Origin: Fundidesulfovibrio magnetotacticus
GTDB lineage: Bacteria > Desulfobacterota > Desulfovibrionia > Desulfovibrionales > Desulfovibrionaceae
Reading direction: 5' to 3'
Assembly (NCBI RefSeq): GCF_013019105.1
Contig: NZ_BLTE01000010.1
Span: 1-64,000 of the forward strand
DNA: 64,000 nt
The translations under genes and the position numbers were made by a program. This document shows, one piece after another, positions 34,654-42,577 of this stretch. The notes below the pieces were generated by a model. That model was not told the origin of the DNA. It searched no databases and worked only from the letters and a program-made list of their open reading frames with translations. The first letter of the stretch is position 1; each line of letters begins with the position of its first letter.

Positions 34654-35070
34654 TCAAAGTAATCGGCATTGCGCTGCAGGCTGCGTTACGGTTTTAAGAA
34701 TATCCCAGACCCGCCTGTCGGTGAGCTTATACTTCCTTGCTAGCTCGTTGACAACCCCTGTGGTTGACCGTCCTGCCCGGATGGCCCGGGTGGCCTCCTC
34801 GTTGATGGCCGCGTCGCGGGCCGCCTGGATGCGCCGCGCGCCACGGGGGATGTACAGGTCGTTGCCGCCGTAGTGGTAGACCAGGAGGTCCGCCGCCTCC
34901 GTGCCCACCACCTCCACCAACTGGCGATAGCGCAGCTCGCCCTGGGCGCTCTCCCGCTTGGGGACCGGGAACGTGGTCCCGCCCAGGCGGCGCACCAGCA
35001 CGTCCGCGACGGCAGCCCCCAGCAGGGGGATCACGTCCGTGGCGAAGGTGGAGCGGGTGGGGGGGGGCAT
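34654..35070 (-). CDS. mor: Mor/C-family middle or late transcription activator
   Basis: 138 residues. Family pattern: GGTTFPVPKRESAQGEL, VGTEAADLLVYHYGGNDLYIPRGARRIQA, and the C-terminal helix-turn-helix ATRAIRAGRSTTGVVNELAR. In Mu, Mor activates the middle promoter and its relative C activates late promoters; only one member is visible here, so it may serve both. Its last ~120 bp are poorer in GC than the rest, as if replaced together with the adjoining cargo. Confidence 0.88.
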   Translation of the reverse strand: MPPPTRSTFATDVIPLLGAAVADVLVRRLGGTTFPVPKRESAQGELRYRQLVEVVGTEAADLLVYHYGGNDLYIPRGARRIQAARDAAINEEATRAIRAGRSTTGVVNELARKYKLTDRRVWDILKTVTQPAAQCRLL

Positions 35071-35072
35071 GC

Positions 35073-35495
35073 CTACGGCCTCCTTCCGTGCCTTTTCGCG
35101 TCCTTGCTCAGTGCCGTGATGATGCCCTGCAACTCCTTGGGCGCGCAGAAGTCCAGCTTGTCGCGCTTGTACATGCGCCGGGCGATGCCCTCGGCGTACT
35201 CCTCTTTGCGGCCCGCTTCGGTGAGCAGGGCGGTGATCTTGCCCATGAGCGCCGCCTTGCCCTTGGCGGGCTTGGCTTTGCCCTGGGTCGGGCCTGCTGT
35301 CTGGGTGGGGTTCCAGCCCTTGCGGCGGAACTCGGCCACCACGCGCACCAGCTCCGGCAGGGAGCAGTCCCGGGCGCTTTCGTGGCCCGTCACCCGCTTC
35401 AGCACGGCCCGGTAGGTGTCTTCGTCCAGGGCCAAGTCCTTCTTGGCGATGTGCACCTTGGCCAGCAGGCTCCCGCGTGTCTCGTGTTTCCTCAT
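35073..35495 (-). CDS. gemA: GemA-like regulator (Mu gp16, DUF1018)
   Basis: 140 residues from ATG 35495 (overlap ATGA with the upstream gene). The GemA family pattern AKVHIAKKDLALDEDTYRAV, LKRVTGHESARDCSLPEL and EFRRKGWNP is complete, with LCAPKELQGII-like end. In Mu, GemA modulates host gene expression and replication. It directly precedes mor, as in Mu. Confidence 0.9.
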   Translation of the reverse strand: MRKHETRGSLLAKVHIAKKDLALDEDTYRAVLKRVTGHESARDCSLPELVRVVAEFRRKGWNPTQTAGPTQGKAKPAKGKAALMGKITALLTEAGRKEEYAEGIARRMYKRDKLDFCAPKELQGIITALSKDAKRHGRRP

Positions 35496-35662
35496 GGCAA
35501 CTCCTCGATGTCGTCTGCCAGGGTCCTCAAATCCGCCGCGAAGCGCTTGCGCGCACCGGGCTCGGTCCACTCCAGAAACAGCCGGTCGATGGCCGGTTTC
35601 AAATACTCCAGCATCACCTGCACGTAGGCCTCTTCGGGGCTGGCCACGGTGCGGTAGGGCAT
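35492..35662 (-). CDS. Small early protein, unknown
   Basis: 56 residues starting MPYRTVASPEEAYVQVMLEY at 35662, 2 nt after the previous stop. Acidic, helical, no recognised family. It overlaps gemA by 4 bp, so it belongs to the early operon. Confidence 0.6.
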   Translation of the reverse strand: MPYRTVASPEEAYVQVMLEYLKPAIDRLFLEWTEPGARKRFAADLRTLADDIEELP

Positions 35663-35664
35663 GC

Positions 35665-35874
35665 TCACGCGCCGGACCTCGCGGCGTGGGCGGCCTGGAT
35701 GCGCTCGTGTTCGGCGTTGAGGGCCGCGCAAATCAGCTCCTCCACGCGAGCCGGGCCGCCCGGGCGCTCCGGGTCCGGCAGGAGGAGGCAGACGGCGCGG
35801 TCGCGGCGGTGGGTGTCCACCACGGCCCGCGCGCCGCCGTGGGCGCGGCCGGGCTTGAACCTACCTCCGGCCAT
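35665..35874 (-). CDS. Small early protein, unknown
   Basis: About 69 residues from ATG 35874 (MAGGRFKPGRAHGGARAVVD); an ATG at 35889 is also possible. Charged, with VEELICAALNAEHERIQAAH at the end forming a helix. It overlaps the upstream gene slightly. No family recognised. Confidence 0.5.
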   Translation of the reverse strand: MAGGRFKPGRAHGGARAVVDTHRRDRAVCLLLPDPERPGGPARVEELICAALNAEHERIQAAHAARSGA

Positions 35875-36043
35875 GCTCCGGCTCTCCATGCTCCGGCCCC
35901 TGGGCCGTCTTCGTCTCGTGCCGGGCCTCCCAGGCGTCCAGCCGGGCGCAGTGGTCGGCGCAGTAGGGGCCGTGCACCCGGCAGGCGAGACAGGGGAAAG
36001 CGTCCGGCACGATCACGCGCTCGGTGTAGGCAAGGGCGATCAC
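35861..36043 (-). CDS. Small cysteine-containing early protein
   Basis: 60 residues from GTG 36043 (VIALAYTERVIVPDAFPCLACRVHGPYCADHC...). Cysteines in the pattern CLACRVHGPYCADHC could bind a metal. The GTG overlaps the stop of an 11-codon leader (36040-36075), suggesting coupled translation. Function unknown. Confidence 0.55.
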   Translation of the reverse strand: MIALAYTERVIVPDAFPCLACRVHGPYCADHCARLDAWEARHETKTAQGPEHGEPEHGRR

Positions 36044-36075
36044 GGCGCGGGCCTCGGCACGAGATGGGCAGGCAT
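36040..36075 (-). other. Possible 11-codon leader ORF (MPAHLVPRPAP)
   Basis: It has the best Shine-Dalgarno in the neighbourhood (GGAGGAGACATC before ATG) and ends TGA overlapping the GTG of the next gene. This looks like a translation-coupling leader, though a chance start cannot be excluded. Confidence 0.4.
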
Positions 36076-36150
36076 GATGTCTCCTCCTGGCTGCTCGTCA
36101 GGCCGTGGCCACCACGCCACGGCGACCGCCCGCGCGGGGCGGTTTCGCAG

Positions 36151-36759
36151 TCACATCGCCGCCAAATCCAGGGCGATGGCTTCGTATTTGCCGTCCTCGC
36201 GGCGCTCGTAGACGCGCAGGTACGTCTTGGAACCGGCCACGCGCAGGCTGTCCGAGACGGCCTGCATGGCCTCCTTCCAGCGGGGATCGTCGATGTTCAG
36301 GCGGCGCAGGCCCAGGACGCGGCCGGTGTTGATGCGGCCCTCCTTGTCCACCTGGAAGGCGTCGGCGATCAGGGCGCGGATTTCGTCGCGGCTGCCCTCG
36401 CTCCACTCCGTGATGCATTCGTCGATCAGGGACTTGGCGGCCTGGAGGCGTTCGTCGAAGACGAGGTTCTCGCTCACTTGGCGCTGCACCTTGTAGCGGC
36501 CGTCGTAGGAGACGAGCGTCAGGTTGCCCTTGTCGCCTCCCAGCTTGGCCCCGTACTTCTCACCCGAGAGCTGGACGAAGGCGGCCACGTCGCCCATGGC
36601 GTCGTCCCGGAAACGGGCCATGGCCTGGCGCAGCTCCTGGGCCTTGCCCACGATCTCCAGCACCAGCTCGTGGCGGGCCTTGTCCACGTCCTTGACCATG
36701 CCCACGGGCACGAAGCGGCCCTGGGAGTCCTGCATGAAGGCGGCGGGATCGAACGTCAT
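36151..36759 (-). CDS. DUF3164 early protein
   Basis: 202 residues. DUF3164 features: MQDSQGRFVPVGMVKDVDKA, RHELVLEIVGKAQELRQAMA, YGAKLGGDKGNLTLVSYDGR, and LLSLRRLNIDDPRW-like GLRRLNIDDPRWKEAM. Common in the semi-essential early region of Mu-like phages; exact role unknown. ATG overlaps the preceding gene (ATGA). Confidence 0.87.
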   Translation of the reverse strand: MTFDPAAFMQDSQGRFVPVGMVKDVDKARHELVLEIVGKAQELRQAMARFRDDAMGDVAAFVQLSGEKYGAKLGGDKGNLTLVSYDGRYKVQRQVSENLVFDERLQAAKSLIDECITEWSEGSRDEIRALIADAFQVDKEGRINTGRVLGLRRLNIDDPRWKEAMQAVSDSLRVAGSKTYLRVYERREDGKYEAIALDLAAM

Positions 36760-36917
36760 TGGAGAACCTCCTCGGGATTGCGCGCGGCCAGGGCCTTGGC
36801 TTCGTCGTCCAGGCGGTTGAAGCAGGCCTCCAGCTCGCGCCGGTAGGGTTTAGGGGTCGCGGCCATGAGCGCCACCAGCATGAGTTGGATGGCACGGAGC
36901 CTGAGCAGGGTGGTCAT
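36756..36917 (-). CDS. Small early protein, unknown
   Basis: 53 residues starting MTTLLRLRAIQLMLVALMAA; amphipathic or membrane-associated N-terminal helix, then a charged helix. It is joined by 4-bp overlaps to both neighbours, which supports it as a real gene despite its size. Confidence 0.6.
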   Translation of the reverse strand: MTTLLRLRAIQLMLVALMAATPKPYRRELEACFNRLDDEAKALAARNPEEVLQ

Positions 36918-37237
36918 GATGTCGCCTCGCCGGTTCGGGGTTTGTGGGGGCAGCCCTGGCAGGAGCGCCACAGGCGCAGGGCCGCCGGGCTGGACGTGGG
37001 CATCTGACCGGAGGCGTCCGCGCATCGGGCCGGTGTCACGGCGAGCCCCAGGTGCTGGCACTCCACCGTGCCCAGCACCTCCAGGACGCGGGCGGCCAGC
37101 TTGTCCGTGTTTCCGGGGTACTTCCCGGCCAGGGCCAGGCTGACGGACGGGCGGGCGTAGCCGATCCGCCGGGCCGCAGCCGCGATGGAGGTTCGGGCGG
37201 CCTCCTCGGTGAGCAGAGCGAGCCAGTCACGCGGCAT
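36914..37237 (-). CDS. Helix-turn-helix early regulator
   Basis: 107 residues. A helix-turn-helix covers ~12-50 (LTEEAARTSIAAAARRIGYA, RPSVSLALAGKYPGNTDKLA), like LacI-type heads in early regions of Mu-like phages. The C-terminus has CQHLGLAVTPARC and LWRSCQGCPHKP cysteines. Possibly a regulator or a DNA-binding accessory factor. Confidence 0.7.
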   Translation of the reverse strand: MPRDWLALLTEEAARTSIAAAARRIGYARPSVSLALAGKYPGNTDKLAARVLEVLGTVECQHLGLAVTPARCADASGQMPTSSPAALRLWRSCQGCPHKPRTGEATS

Positions 37238-37799
37238 GACGGGCCTCCCGCTTCCTGGGGATGGTGAACGCCTCGCCGGTGTTGTGGTCGCGCAAGACTC
37301 GGGTCGCTTTGTTCCAGGCTGGGGGCTCGACTCCGGCGCGCTCCCGCTTCAAGCGCCAGCGTGGCTTGCCGGTGCGGCCAGACCGCAGGGACGCGAGGTA
37401 TCCGGCCGCTTCCAGTGCATGGACGTAGCTCGTCAGGTTGCGCTCCGCGTCGCCCTCCTCCCCGTCGCAGAGCATGGTCAGGAGGTCATCCACGCCGAAC
37501 CCTTCGAGCATCTGCATGACGCGCCAGGCCTTGGCGCGCAGGTTGTTCCGGGAGCGGGAGGCGGCGCTGCCGCCGCATGGTCCCGAGGTGATCTCACGCC
37601 CGGTGCTCAAGGCCTGTCGGCCCGCAGCCGTCAACTCGTGGACGCCTTCGACGCTGAGGATAAGGCCGCGCCTGCTGAGGCTGCCCAAGCAACCCGTCAC
37701 ATCGCGGGACGCTTTGCCCAGCACGGCGGCGATCTGCCGCGTGAGGAGTGGCCCGTCCGCCAGGGCCTGGAGGATGGTGAGCCCGTTCCAGGCCATCAC
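37227..37799 (-). CDS. Winged-helix early protein
   Basis: 190 residues. The N-terminus is a winged helix (NGLTILQALADGPLLTRQIA, VLGKASRDVTGCLGSLSRRG), followed by a second helical-domain (NLTSYVHALEAAGYLASLRS) that resembles a marR-like wing. ATG overlaps the B gene stop (ATGA). Likely a DNA-binding regulator of the early operon. Confidence 0.7.
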   Translation of the reverse strand: MMAWNGLTILQALADGPLLTRQIAAVLGKASRDVTGCLGSLSRRGLILSVEGVHELTAAGRQALSTGREITSGPCGGSAASRSRNNLRAKAWRVMQMLEGFGVDDLLTMLCDGEEGDAERNLTSYVHALEAAGYLASLRSGRTGKPRWRLKRERAGVEPPAWNKATRVLRDHNTGEAFTIPRKREARHAA

Positions 37800-38539
37800 C
37801 GACCCCGCGTCGCCTTGACGGCCTTGGCCGTCCTAGTCTGCCAGTCATAGGACAGGGCGGCCCCTTCCAGGTCCGACACGTCCAGGGTGCTCTGGCCGTT
37901 GATGGCCGCGATGCGCTCCACGGCGGCGATCACGTTGAGCACCTCGCGCATGCGCCCGCCGGAAATGCGGTGCACCTCGGCGACCAGGGCCGGGGTCATG
38001 CCCACCTCGGCGAGCTGGCGGCAGGCCTGCTCCACGTCGGCAAGAGTGGAGGGCACGAACTCCACCACCTGGGCGATCCGGCTCGAAAGCTGCTTGTGGC
38101 GGGCAATGGACTGCTGGATGCGCTCCATGCCGATGAGCACCACCGTCACCTCGGCCCGGTCGGAGAGGTCGCGGACCTTTTCCAGGGCGGCGGCGTTCTG
38201 ATGCAGGCTGAACTCGGCTTCATCAATCACGATGGGGGTCTGCGTCTCCACCACGCGCTCAAGGAGGCGGGAGAAGAGCTGCTGAGCGGTGCCGGTGGGG
38301 TCCACCCGCAAGGCCCTGGCCAGCTCCACGAGGAAGTATTTCGGGGTCCAGTCCACGTTGGCCCGAAGGAAGACGGCGCTTGCCTCTGCGGCCCAATGTC
38401 CCACGATGTGGCTCTTGCCGAAGCCCGGCGCGCCGTGGACAAGCATCATGCCTGCCTCGGCCGCGCCGCGCTGCTCCACGGCCTGGATGCCTGCCACGAA
38501 ACGGCTGTAATTCTCGGTCTTCACGAACTGCTTGCGCAT
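37796..38539 (-). CDS. Transposition ATPase (Mu B-like)
   Basis: 247 residues. AAA ATPase with Walker A GAPGFGKS at 36-43 and Walker B PIVIDEAEF at about 101-109; VVLIGMERIQQSIARHKQLS is the sensor region. MuB binds target DNA in an ATP-dependent filament and delivers it to the transposase, also giving target immunity. It lies 18 nt after A. Shorter than MuB (312 aa), lacking the N-terminal helix-turn-helix part. Confidence 0.9.
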   Translation of the reverse strand: MRKQFVKTENYSRFVAGIQAVEQRGAAEAGMMLVHGAPGFGKSHIVGHWAAEASAVFLRANVDWTPKYFLVELARALRVDPTGTAQQLFSRLLERVVETQTPIVIDEAEFSLHQNAAALEKVRDLSDRAEVTVVLIGMERIQQSIARHKQLSSRIAQVVEFVPSTLADVEQACRQLAEVGMTPALVAEVHRISGGRMREVLNVIAAVERIAAINGQSTLDVSDLEGAALSYDWQTRTAKAVKATRGR

Positions 38540-38557
38540 TCAATCCCCCTCGGATGT

Positions 38558-40645
38558 CTAGTTCCTGGCCTGTTGCTCGAAGCCGGGCCAGGCGATGCAC
38601 CGGGCCTCGAAATAGGTGTGCAGGTCGGCATACTGGTCGCTGGTCACGTAGCCAGCGACCCACTTGCGGTCGGCGTCGGTCCAGCTGTCCGGGTTGTGCA
38701 TGAGCCATGCGTAACGGTCCTGCATGCTGGTGAAGACCGGCCGCCTAGTCGAAAGCTCCGGCACGGTCGGTTCGGCCTGAAGGTCCAGCACGGGCTTCAC
38801 GGGCAGGGGCTGCGCCTTGACGATGGAGTCGGCCATGATGGTGTGGGTGGACGGCGCGTCCGGCAGCAGCACCGTGGCCCCGGGGGCCACGCGCTGGACC
38901 TTCTCAACTAGGCGCGCGATCCGTCCCGTGGCGCGGCGCTCGCGTGCGGCCTCGATCTGGGCCATGGGGAAGTAATCCATGGCGTTGCCTTCCAGCTCGG
39001 CTGCGCAAATCTTCGCGCCCTCGGTGGTCCAGCAGTACACGCGCGAGGCGTCCCAGATGTCGTAGCGCACCTCCACGTAGTCGCCGTGGAAGTCCGCCAG
39101 GTCCTCCGAGAAGTAGGTGGCGTTGAAGAGCTGCACCATGCCGTTGCGTACCTTTCGCGGGATGCCCGGCATGAACAGCTCGTCGCGGATACCCTCGGGC
39201 ACGGGGAGCGCCGCGAAACCCCGGGGGCCGAAGCTGTGCCAGTATTCGTCCGGCGTAAGATGCCGCCGCCTTCCGGAGGCGTCCACGACACGGGGCAAAG
39301 AACGGTGCGGCGTGGCGTTGTATTCGTCCACGCGGTCCAACAATGCCGTTTTGAACGCCTCGAAGGTGGGGAGCAGCGGCGACTTGCCGTGCTGCTTCAG
39401 ACCCGCCCGGGTGATCTTGAAGACCTTCTTTCCCGCGTCCTGGTCCATGTCGCCGTGGGAGCAGGATGCGAGGCGCTTGGCAGCCGGGACGCAGATGGTC
39501 TGCACAGCGCGCTCCATGAGCCCCTTGCCCTGGGGGCGGCCGGGGATGGAGTTGCGCAGCTCGATGTCCAGCCGTGCAAGCATGCCGCTGGCCTCGCTGG
39601 CCATGAGCGTGTTTTTGTAGCCCGGGCCGTTGTCCGTGTAGAGGATGCAGGGGATGCCGCCCCAGAGACAGGCCACCCTCAGGGCGTCCAGCACGGTGAA
39701 GGCGTTCTCCGCTTCCCCCACGGCCAGGCCTACGCAGCGGCGCGTGGCCACGTCGATGACCAGGGTGATCTCCGGCTTCCAGGGGCTTCCGTGCAGGGGG
39801 TGCTGAATCTCCGCGTCGAATGTGGTGCCGTCGGCCGTGTACACGTCGGTGGGCCACAACTCGTCGGTCCGGCGGCGCTTGTAGGGACGCAGTTTGAGCA
39901 GGGCGTTGCCCGTTGCGCGTCCGGCCTCGCGGTCGGGGGCCGCCACCTTCTCCAGGAAGCGGCGCACCGCGAAGATGGAGGGCAACGTGCCGGTGCATTC
40001 GTCCGCGAACTGGCGGTAGGCGTCGGCGATGGAAGGCTTTTGGGGGCGCTGCCAGATGGCCAGAAAGGCGGGAGCCCACGCAGGGACTGCCATGTCCTTG
40101 CCCTGATGACGGGGCGCGAGGGCCGCATCTCCTCCCGAAGCGAAAAGCGAGCACCATTCGTAGAGACGGCGGCGCGAAAGACCGCGCTTCTCGCCGGAGC
40201 CGAAGCGGTCGTTGGCGACGCTGACCAGTTCCGACAGGCGCGGGGCCAGGGAGCCGTCCGCGAGGGCCTTGAGGAGGTTGCGGATGGCCTTTTCCTTGCC
40301 GATCATGGCGGCGGCGCGTTCGATCTCGCGCACGAAGGCCAGGCGGGCCAGGGCCGTCTCGCGCTGGTGCTGGGTGAGGCGTCCGAGAGATTCGGCCGGG
40401 GCCTGGACGGCCGGGGCCGGGGCAGGATCGGGGACGGCCGGGGCGTCCTGGGCCATGAGCGCGGAGGCGATGGCCTCGCGGGTGGCGGAGGGCATGGAGG
40501 TCACAAGCCACTCGTTGCCGCCGCCGCGTCCCTTGCGCGGACGGGAGCGCCAGGACTCGCGCTTGGCGCGCTCCCGCACGTTTCTGGCGTCAATTCCCAG
40601 AAAAGGGGCCAGCTCGGACGCCGTATATGCCTCTTGAAGCGCCAT
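38558..40645 (-). CDS. DDE transposase (Mu A-like)
   Basis: 695 residues, close to MuA (663). The N-terminus is a MuA-type DNA-binding winged helix (YTASELAPFLGIDARNVRER). The catalytic core has D272 (TADGTTFDAEI), D338 (ILYTDNGPGYKN) and E379 (GRPQGKGLMERAV), positions similar to MuA D269/D336/E392. A mu-transposase beta-barrel region follows. It starts TGATG-coupled to the ner-like gene. It should bind the terminal sites listed at both ends. Confidence 0.95.
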   Translation of the reverse strand: MALQEAYTASELAPFLGIDARNVRERAKRESWRSRPRKGRGGGNEWLVTSMPSATREAIASALMAQDAPAVPDPAPAPAVQAPAESLGRLTQHQRETALARLAFVREIERAAAMIGKEKAIRNLLKALADGSLAPRLSELVSVANDRFGSGEKRGLSRRRLYEWCSLFASGGDAALAPRHQGKDMAVPAWAPAFLAIWQRPQKPSIADAYRQFADECTGTLPSIFAVRRFLEKVAAPDREAGRATGNALLKLRPYKRRRTDELWPTDVYTADGTTFDAEIQHPLHGSPWKPEITLVIDVATRRCVGLAVGEAENAFTVLDALRVACLWGGIPCILYTDNGPGYKNTLMASEASGMLARLDIELRNSIPGRPQGKGLMERAVQTICVPAAKRLASCSHGDMDQDAGKKVFKITRAGLKQHGKSPLLPTFEAFKTALLDRVDEYNATPHRSLPRVVDASGRRRHLTPDEYWHSFGPRGFAALPVPEGIRDELFMPGIPRKVRNGMVQLFNATYFSEDLADFHGDYVEVRYDIWDASRVYCWTTEGAKICAAELEGNAMDYFPMAQIEAARERRATGRIARLVEKVQRVAPGATVLLPDAPSTHTIMADSIVKAQPLPVKPVLDLQAEPTVPELSTRRPVFTSMQDRYAWLMHNPDSWTDADRKWVAGYVTSDQYADLHTYFEARCIAWPGFEQQARN

Positions 40646-40884
40646 CAGGCGGCGTCCTGCGCTTTCAAGTCCTCGGGGAGGTCAAGATAGCTCACGGGGC
40701 ATCCATGATCGACCAGGGCCTTCAAGACTTTCCGGTTGTTCTTCTTGCCCTGCACCGTGAGATAGACGGCGGTTCGTGAAATGCCGAGTTGCTCCGCGAT
40801 GTCCGCCATCAGCATTCGCTTGGAGTCCAAAAACTCCTTGATCCTCCACGGCTTGCGTTCCTTCCCGACTCCAGGGCGTCTCAT
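40645..40884 (-). CDS. Ner-like DNA-binding protein
   Basis: 79 residues from the ATG at 40884, which has GGAGGA six nt upstream and overlaps the previous stop (ATGA); an ATG 6 nt earlier abuts the Shine-Dalgarno. Helix-turn-helix: RMLMADIAEQLGISRTAVYL followed by a lysine-rich wing. Size and place just before A match Ner, which represses early transcription in Mu. Confidence 0.75.
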   Translation of the reverse strand: MRRPGVGKERKPWRIKEFLDSKRMLMADIAEQLGISRTAVYLTVQGKKNNRKVLKALVDHGCPVSYLDLPEDLKAQDAA

Positions 40885-41336
40885 CGCCATTCCTCCAGGA
40901 TCATATCTTCCAATTTTCTTTTGGCCTTGGCCCGCGCCTTGTCCTCGATACAGGCTCGGCCGTAGTCTCGAAGCTTCCGATCCTCGGCCGTCATCACGTC
41001 GCAACCGAAGGCGGCCAGCCAGGCACGCAAGGGGGCGGTGTCCTCCAGGGCAAGGCAGAAGATGTGCAGGGCAAGCAGCGACGGGACGTGCTCCCGCTCC
41101 TCGCTGGAGAGCCACTTGTCCAAGGTGTCCAGGCTGATGACCTTGGAGCGCCCTTTGGTCATGCGCACACCGGCGCTCACGGCCAGGGCGTTCATCCGGT
41201 CAAGAATCTGCTCGCGGCTGAAGGCACTTTTCTTGGCAGCTTGGCCCATCGCGGATTTGATGGCCGGAATGAAACCGCCCGTCCGCATGGCGCTGGGGTT
41301 CGCTTCCCCGAAAAGTGAGAGCCTCTGAGCCTTCAT
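40881..41336 (-). CDS. First early-operon protein, unknown
   Basis: 151 residues starting MKAQRLSLFGEANPSAMRTG. Mostly helical with FSREQILDRMNALAVSAGVR and SLDTLDKWLSSEEREHVPSL. The latter region resembles the DUF-type phage regulatory proteins found before transposase genes; no firm family. It is the first gene read from the early promoter region. Confidence 0.65.
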   Translation of the reverse strand: MKAQRLSLFGEANPSAMRTGGFIPAIKSAMGQAAKKSAFSREQILDRMNALAVSAGVRMTKGRSKVISLDTLDKWLSSEEREHVPSLLALHIFCLALEDTAPLRAWLAAFGCDVMTAEDRKLRDYGRACIEDKARAKAKRKLEDMILEEWR

Positions 41337-41623
41337 TCTGTCGGCTTCTCCTGGCCCCTACCGTCCGAACGAAAACGGGTTGGGGCCATTGACCGGAATC
41401 CTCTGCGCGGTTAGTCCCTTGGGTGGGTTAGCCAGATAACTTGCACAACTTTTCTTTGGCCACTTTTCTTTGTGTGGTCAACAAGAAAATTGCGTCCGAG
41501 TTGACTTTTCTTTGTGCGCTTGCCCCGAGCCAAACTTGTTTAGTTATCACAGATACATGCTGCCTTGGGCGAGTTGTGCGAAGCCCATCCGGCTAAACGT
41601 CCGACTTCGCGAGAGGAACCTGG
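41337..41623. promoter_or_regulatory. Divergent early/repressor operator region
   Basis: 287 bp between the repressor and the early operon. Three direct copies of ACTTTTCTTTG lie at 41448-41458, 41462-41472 and 41504-41514, and a related inverted copy (CAAGAAAAT) at about 41481-41489. A TTGACT at 41502 overlaps the third copy. These are the likely repressor (and transposase enhancer) operators. AT content is higher than around. Confidence 0.7.
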
Positions 41624-42379
41624 ATGCAAACTTTATTTGGTGAGCGCGTTCGCAAGGCCAGGGAGGTTCTGGGGCTTAGCCAGCAGGAGTTTGCAAGTAA
41701 AGTTGGTGTCAGTGTTACAACGATTCAGAACTATGAGGGCGGGAAGCTGCCGAAGGGAGAGCACGCTATTAGTCTTGCCAAATGTCTTGGCTGCTCTATT
41801 GACTGGCTGCTGACTGGAGCGGGAGAGGCCTTTGACCCAAGCAAGATTTCTTTGGATTTGGCCCGTGCGGGCACTCTTCGCGCGGGCGATCCGCTAGCTA
41901 AGGTTGTCGTGGCTTCGGATCAGCAAGAGGACAATCCGGTCATCATCGAGTGCGACACGAGTGAAATCGTCATGGTCCCGATGGTGGAGGCGCGTCTCTC
42001 TGCGGGGTCTGGCTCATTTGAAACAGGCGGCGACCTTGGCCGCCACTATGCGTTCCGCCTGGATTTCCTGCGCCGCAAGGGAATTCCGTCAAAGATGGTG
42101 CTGATGCGCGTTGCAGGCGACAGCATGGACCCTGAAATCAAAGACGGCGACGTGGTTCTCATCGACCAGAACCAGGCAACGCCGATTCCCGGCAAGCTCT
42201 ACGCCGTCGGCGTCGAAGACATGGTGTACATCAAAGAGGTCAACGCGGAGCCCGGCAAGCTGGTTCTCAGCAGCTACAACAAGGCTTACCCCGCGTTAGA
42301 GGTGGACGCCCGGGGTGATCTCAAGGATGGAATCCGCATCATCGGACGTGCCGTCTGGGTGGGGCGGGAACTGAAGTAG
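41624..42379 (+). CDS. Phage repressor, HTH + S24 peptidase
   Basis: 251 residues. XRE-type helix-turn-helix at ~8-60 (LGLSQQEFASKVGVSVTTIQ) and a LexA/S24 C-terminal domain with the nucleophile Ser in MRVAGDSMDPEIKDGDVVLI and a later KLYAVGVEDMVYIKEV lysine. Cleavage hinge candidate MVEARLSAGSGSF. Mu's own c lacks S24, so induction here may follow RecA-dependent self-cleavage. AGGA lies 7-8 nt before the ATG. It is the only lysogeny gene transcribed toward the left end. Confidence 0.92.
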   Translation: MQTLFGERVRKAREVLGLSQQEFASKVGVSVTTIQNYEGGKLPKGEHAISLAKCLGCSIDWLLTGAGEAFDPSKISLDLARAGTLRAGDPLAKVVVASDQQEDNPVIIECDTSEIVMVPMVEARLSAGSGSFETGGDLGRHYAFRLDFLRRKGIPSKMVLMRVAGDSMDPEIKDGDVVLIDQNQATPIPGKLYAVGVEDMVYIKEVNAEPGKLVLSSYNKAYPALEVDARGDLKDGIRIIGRAVWVGRELK

Positions 42380-42467
42380 CCCCGCGATCATTCCGAGGCA
42401 CGAGCCGGACATGCCGTGCCATTTCAAGCGCAACTTCCGCGCATTCTGAAGCCATTTCCTTCCAGTC

Positions 42468-42565
42468 GGTGCCAAATCGTTAGAGCGTTTGGCAGTGCCC
42501 GTCGTTCGTTAACTGGCGCTGCTTCGCGGACCTTTCACAGGCTTTCCGTCCAGTGCCAATCTGGC
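42468..42565. repeat. Left-end transposase binding sites (three)
   Basis: Three copies related to the right-end motif, read on the minus strand as CGATTTGGCAC (42468-42482), CGACGGGCACT (42494-42508) and AGATTGGCACT (42552-42565). Spacing is uneven, as in the Mu left end. From 42380 to 42748 there is otherwise no gene. Confidence 0.6.
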
Positions 42566-42577
42566 CGCCTCCCCGGT

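Larger units (their letters stand above)
1710..42577 (-). mobile_element. Mu-like transposable prophage with three cargo islands
   Basis: This is a collinear Mu genome: repressor, ner-like, transposase A, ATPase B, early genes, GemA, Mor, lysis, gp27/TerL/portal/F/G/I/T heads, myovirus tail (sheath, tube, frameshifted chaperone, tape measure, N, P, gp45-48), fibres, Com and a methylase. All morphogenesis genes are on the minus strand and the repressor is on plus, so the phage left end is at about 42577 and its right end at about 1710. Similar short repeats occur at both ends and CAATG flanks the element. No structural gene looks broken, so the prophage may be active. Exact ends are uncertain by 2 bp. 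Confidence 0.93.

Noticed and set aside
42531-42539. CCTTTCACA as the left prophage terminus (inverted match to TGTGTAAGG at 1708)
   Set aside because: It looks like an 8/9 inverted repeat, but the flanking 5 bp do not match, and one transposase-site copy (42552-42565) would fall outside the element.
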